A stretch of DNA of 64,000 nucleotides. Origin: Singulisphaera sp. GP187 (GTDB lineage Bacteria; Planctomycetota; Planctomycetia; Isosphaerales; Isosphaeraceae). Positions within the stretch are counted from its first letter, which is position 1; each line of letters starts with the position of its first letter. Positions 62,069 to 64,000 of the stretch are shown here, piece after piece. The stretch is from NCBI RefSeq assembly GCF_900129635.1, contig NZ_FSRB01000001.1, forward strand, positions 6,213,557 through 6,277,556. The letters run 5' to 3'. The notes beneath the pieces are model-generated. The model worked only from the letters and a program-made list of their open reading frames with translations, was not told the origin of the DNA and made no database searches. A program made the position numbers and the translations under genes.

Positions 62069-63175
62069 ATGGACGGCATCGCTCGCTTATGCTGTCAAAA
62101 CTCCGGCTGCTCCACTTACGGTCAGCGCAATGCATGGGAATCTCTCGGTCTGCGCCCGCTACGGCGAACCGAGTCACATCCGACTGTTTTACTGCAACGC
62201 CTGCAAAGCTCGCTTCTCCGAGCGCAAGGGGACGGCTCCGTTTCAGGCCCATAACCCCAAGGAGAAAGCCATCGCCGTCTTTCAGCACCGCGATGAGGGG
62301 TGTGGCATCCGCGTCACAGGGCGGCTCGTCGGCGTCGATCCCAACACCGTCGGTCGACTGGCTCGCATCGCCGGCCAGCATGCCCGCGACGCTCATGACG
62401 AGCTCGTGGCTTTTCCCCCGTCAAGCTCGCGATGTCGAGTTCGACGAGAAGTGGCCTTCGTCTCCAAGAAGCAGAAGAACTCAAACCAGCTCGATCCGGC
62501 CGATGACCCCAAGGGAGGCTGGTGGGACCATGTCGCCTTCGGCCCCAAGCACACGCTGGTGCTGGCGGTCGTCCCCGGGGCACGGAGAATGTCGAAGATG
62601 TCGTCGCTGAGGTCAAGGACCGCCTTGGTGATCGGATGCCCGCGTTGATAACGAGCGACGAATATGCGGTCTGCGAGACGGTAATCGAGTCGATATTCAG
62701 TGAAGCCGTTGATCAGGCGGCCGGCCCCGGCCGACGTCCGTTTCGGCACGAGAGGCATCCGGCTCCTGGCTTGATGTATGCCACGGTCCCCAAGGAACGG
62801 GAGAACAACGGCGTTGTGACGGTCGATTGGAATGTGGTGTTGGGGAGCCAGCAGGTCGCAGAGCGGGCGTTGGAGCCATCGACGTGCAGCCGGACGATCA
62901 ACACCGCGCTCGTGAAGCGTCAGCACGCGACAGGCCGGGACCACAACGCACGAAAGGCGAGGAAGACCTATTGGTTCTCGAATGACTGGCGTGTTCACGA
63001 GGCGATAATCTATTTCTCACCATACAGCGACAACTTTTGCTGGGGGGGGGGCGACGTTGCGTTCGCGTGGGGAGGATGGTCGCTGGCAGCGTCGAAGCCC
63101 TGCAATAGCGGGGCCGGGTTTGCAACACACATCTGGTCGGTCAACGAGTGGTTGACCTTCCCTGCCGTTCGGTAA
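62069..63175 (+). pseudogene. Degenerate IS1-type transposase
   Basis: Fragments in several frames read in order like one IS1-type protein: CCQNSGC zinc motif (frame 1), GNLSVCARYGEPSHIRLFYC..CKARFSERKGTAPF (frame 2), a helix-turn-helix (GRLVGVDPNTVGRLARIAGQH), RDVEFDEKW (other frame), then AFVSKKQKNSNQLDPADDPKGGWWDHVAFGP, then ENVEDVVAEVKDRLGDRMPALITSDEY and VKRQHATGRDHNARKARKTY. At least four frame changes are needed, so it is not functional. A G10 tract lies near 63041. Confidence 0.75.
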
Positions 63176-63494
63176 TCCTCCGTCAGCACCGGGCTAGTGC
63201 GGATCTCACAAATGTAAACATTGTTTTGCTTGTTTAGGAAGTAATCCGATGGATTTAATTTCTATATGGCATCGTAGGTGATGACATGAAAGCTTGCGTG
63301 GCAGCCTTGTGGGCATGTATTGGCGTTTATTTGTTGCAACCGAGCGGTGGTTGAGATGCTGGCGGGTTCGCTCTACTTCTGTAAGTCGATCCGCAAGATA
63401 GTTGAGTTTGACTGTTTGAATGACGCTTATTTGAGAATGTCGATGTTCGTCGAAACGCATAGACCATATTATTGCCTCAAATCGGAGTAGTAAA
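63176..63494. other. AT-richer noncoding gap
   Basis: About 320 bp between the IS1 remnant and the C39-like gene. No supported gene; a minus-strand frame of 115 codons here lacks signals and coding character. Confidence 0.35.
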
Positions 63495-64000
63495 ATGCTG
63501 CAATCGCGTGCTAGGGTTGTGATTGTTTTTGCGATTTTGTGGTATATTCCCATTTCGTTGGGTCAACTAGTAAGTGTCGACGACAAAAGTTGTGGAGTGA
63601 ACTGTCTGAAAATCGCACTCATCGCCATTGGCGGACAGGACGACAAGGTCAAGCTTCTTGACGGAATACTCGGACCACCTGAGTCGAAGACGATGGGCTT
63701 CTCGATAGCGCAGCTCGAAGAAGCAGCGAAGAAGGTAGGACTTGAGGCTACCGCTGTTGAGACTAACCTATCGACTCTTAAGAATAGAAGTGAAGAACTC
63801 GCTTGCATCGCACTGCTTAAAACTAGTCATTTCGTTTGCTGTACGATATTACGTCAACTAGCGTCTATGTGCTCGATCCGTCGAAATCGGCCGGATCATC
63901 CGCCATGATACCAATTGTGTATTCGATGCACTCTGGACCAAGAAAGCGTTGTTGGTCTCCAAAATGCCATTGGCTGCCGAAGAACAGTTGTCCGAGAAAG
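63495..64000 (+). pseudogene. C39-peptidase-like exported protein with frameshifts, cut by window end
   Basis: The first frame (to 63908) has a signal segment (RVVIVFAILWYIPISLGQ) and a C39-type start: the active-site Cys in KSCGVNCLKIALIAIGG, then FSIAQLEEAAKKVGLEATAVE and CIALLKTSHFV, where His is the second catalytic residue. After HFV the meaningful sequence moves to another frame (LYDITSTSVYVLDPSKSAGS) and again to a third (FDALWTKKALLVSKMPLAAEE) near 63915, both typical of the rest of the domain. Hence two single-base indels or sequence errors. Known C39 domains process peptides during export. Confidence 0.65.

Noticed and set aside
63206..63553. 115-codon minus-strand frame
   Set aside because: No start context, overlaps the signal-peptide region of the C39-like gene and has no recognisable features.

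Overview
The window is GC-rich bacterial DNA and looks like a chromosome segment of a planctomycete, most likely an Isosphaeraceae-type member of the Planctomycetota. The evidence is three DUF1559 prepilin-like genes, a PVC-type CxxCH heme protein with HEAT repeats, secreted proteins carrying the planctomycete LExRxLL-type N-terminal motif, Tat-exported Gfo/Idh/MocA oxidoreductases, and an ECF sigma factor next to a Ser/Thr kinase. No rRNA, tRNA or CRISPR array was seen. Placement is by gene content only.

Layout. 0-3.3 kb: the end of a TPR protein, then a lipoprotein + DUF1559 pair. 3.4-8.3 kb: a coupled YhaO/YhaN-like nuclease-ATPase pair. 8.4-10.6 kb: a small membrane protein and, on the minus strand, a second lipoprotein + DUF1559 pair. 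11.0-18.2 kb: two divergent cobalamin riboswitches; the plus-strand one precedes metE-nrdA-nrdB, the B12-independent methionine synthase and a class I ribonucleotide reductase. 18.2-25.6 kb: a repeat-rich signalling island (two related small secreted proteins, sigma factor, kinase, DUF1559). 25.6-29.6 kb: an M19 dipeptidase and a stack of mobile DNA in which a 162-bp MITE and a complete group II intron sit in one copy of a dispersed palindromic repeat. 29.6-39.4 kb: two secreted proteins, an outer-membrane barrel and a decaheme-like cytochrome fused to an LVIVD propeller. 39.6-43.4 kb: a hybrid histidine kinase coupled to a J-domain protein. 43.3-45.7 kb: an OxlT-type transporter with its tiny partner, and a GNAT enzyme. 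45.9-47.0 kb: an intact IS630 element. 47.0-53.1 kb: enolase-superfamily enzyme, two Gfo/Idh/MocA oxidoreductases and a metallophosphoesterase. 53.8-56.8 kb: the large CxxCH heme protein. 56.8-64 kb: a decaying region with three broken transposases, a Cys-rich secreted protein, a second exported protein and a frameshifted C39-peptidase-like gene cut by the window end.

Main themes. (1) A B12-sensing locus that would express B12-independent enzymes when cobalamin is scarce, plus an unexpected second riboswitch facing a lipoprotein/prepilin pair. (2) A possible outer-membrane redox conduit (barrel + multiheme cytochrome). (3) Several layers of small mobile elements whose boundaries can be read from the sequence: 147-bp MITEs, a 162-bp MITE with 8-bp target duplication, a group II intron with an exactly reconstructable empty site, and IS630 with terminal inverted repeats.

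All calls come from reading the sequence and translations; no database search or folding program was run. Several frameshifts in the last 7 kb lie near homopolymers and could partly be sequence errors.
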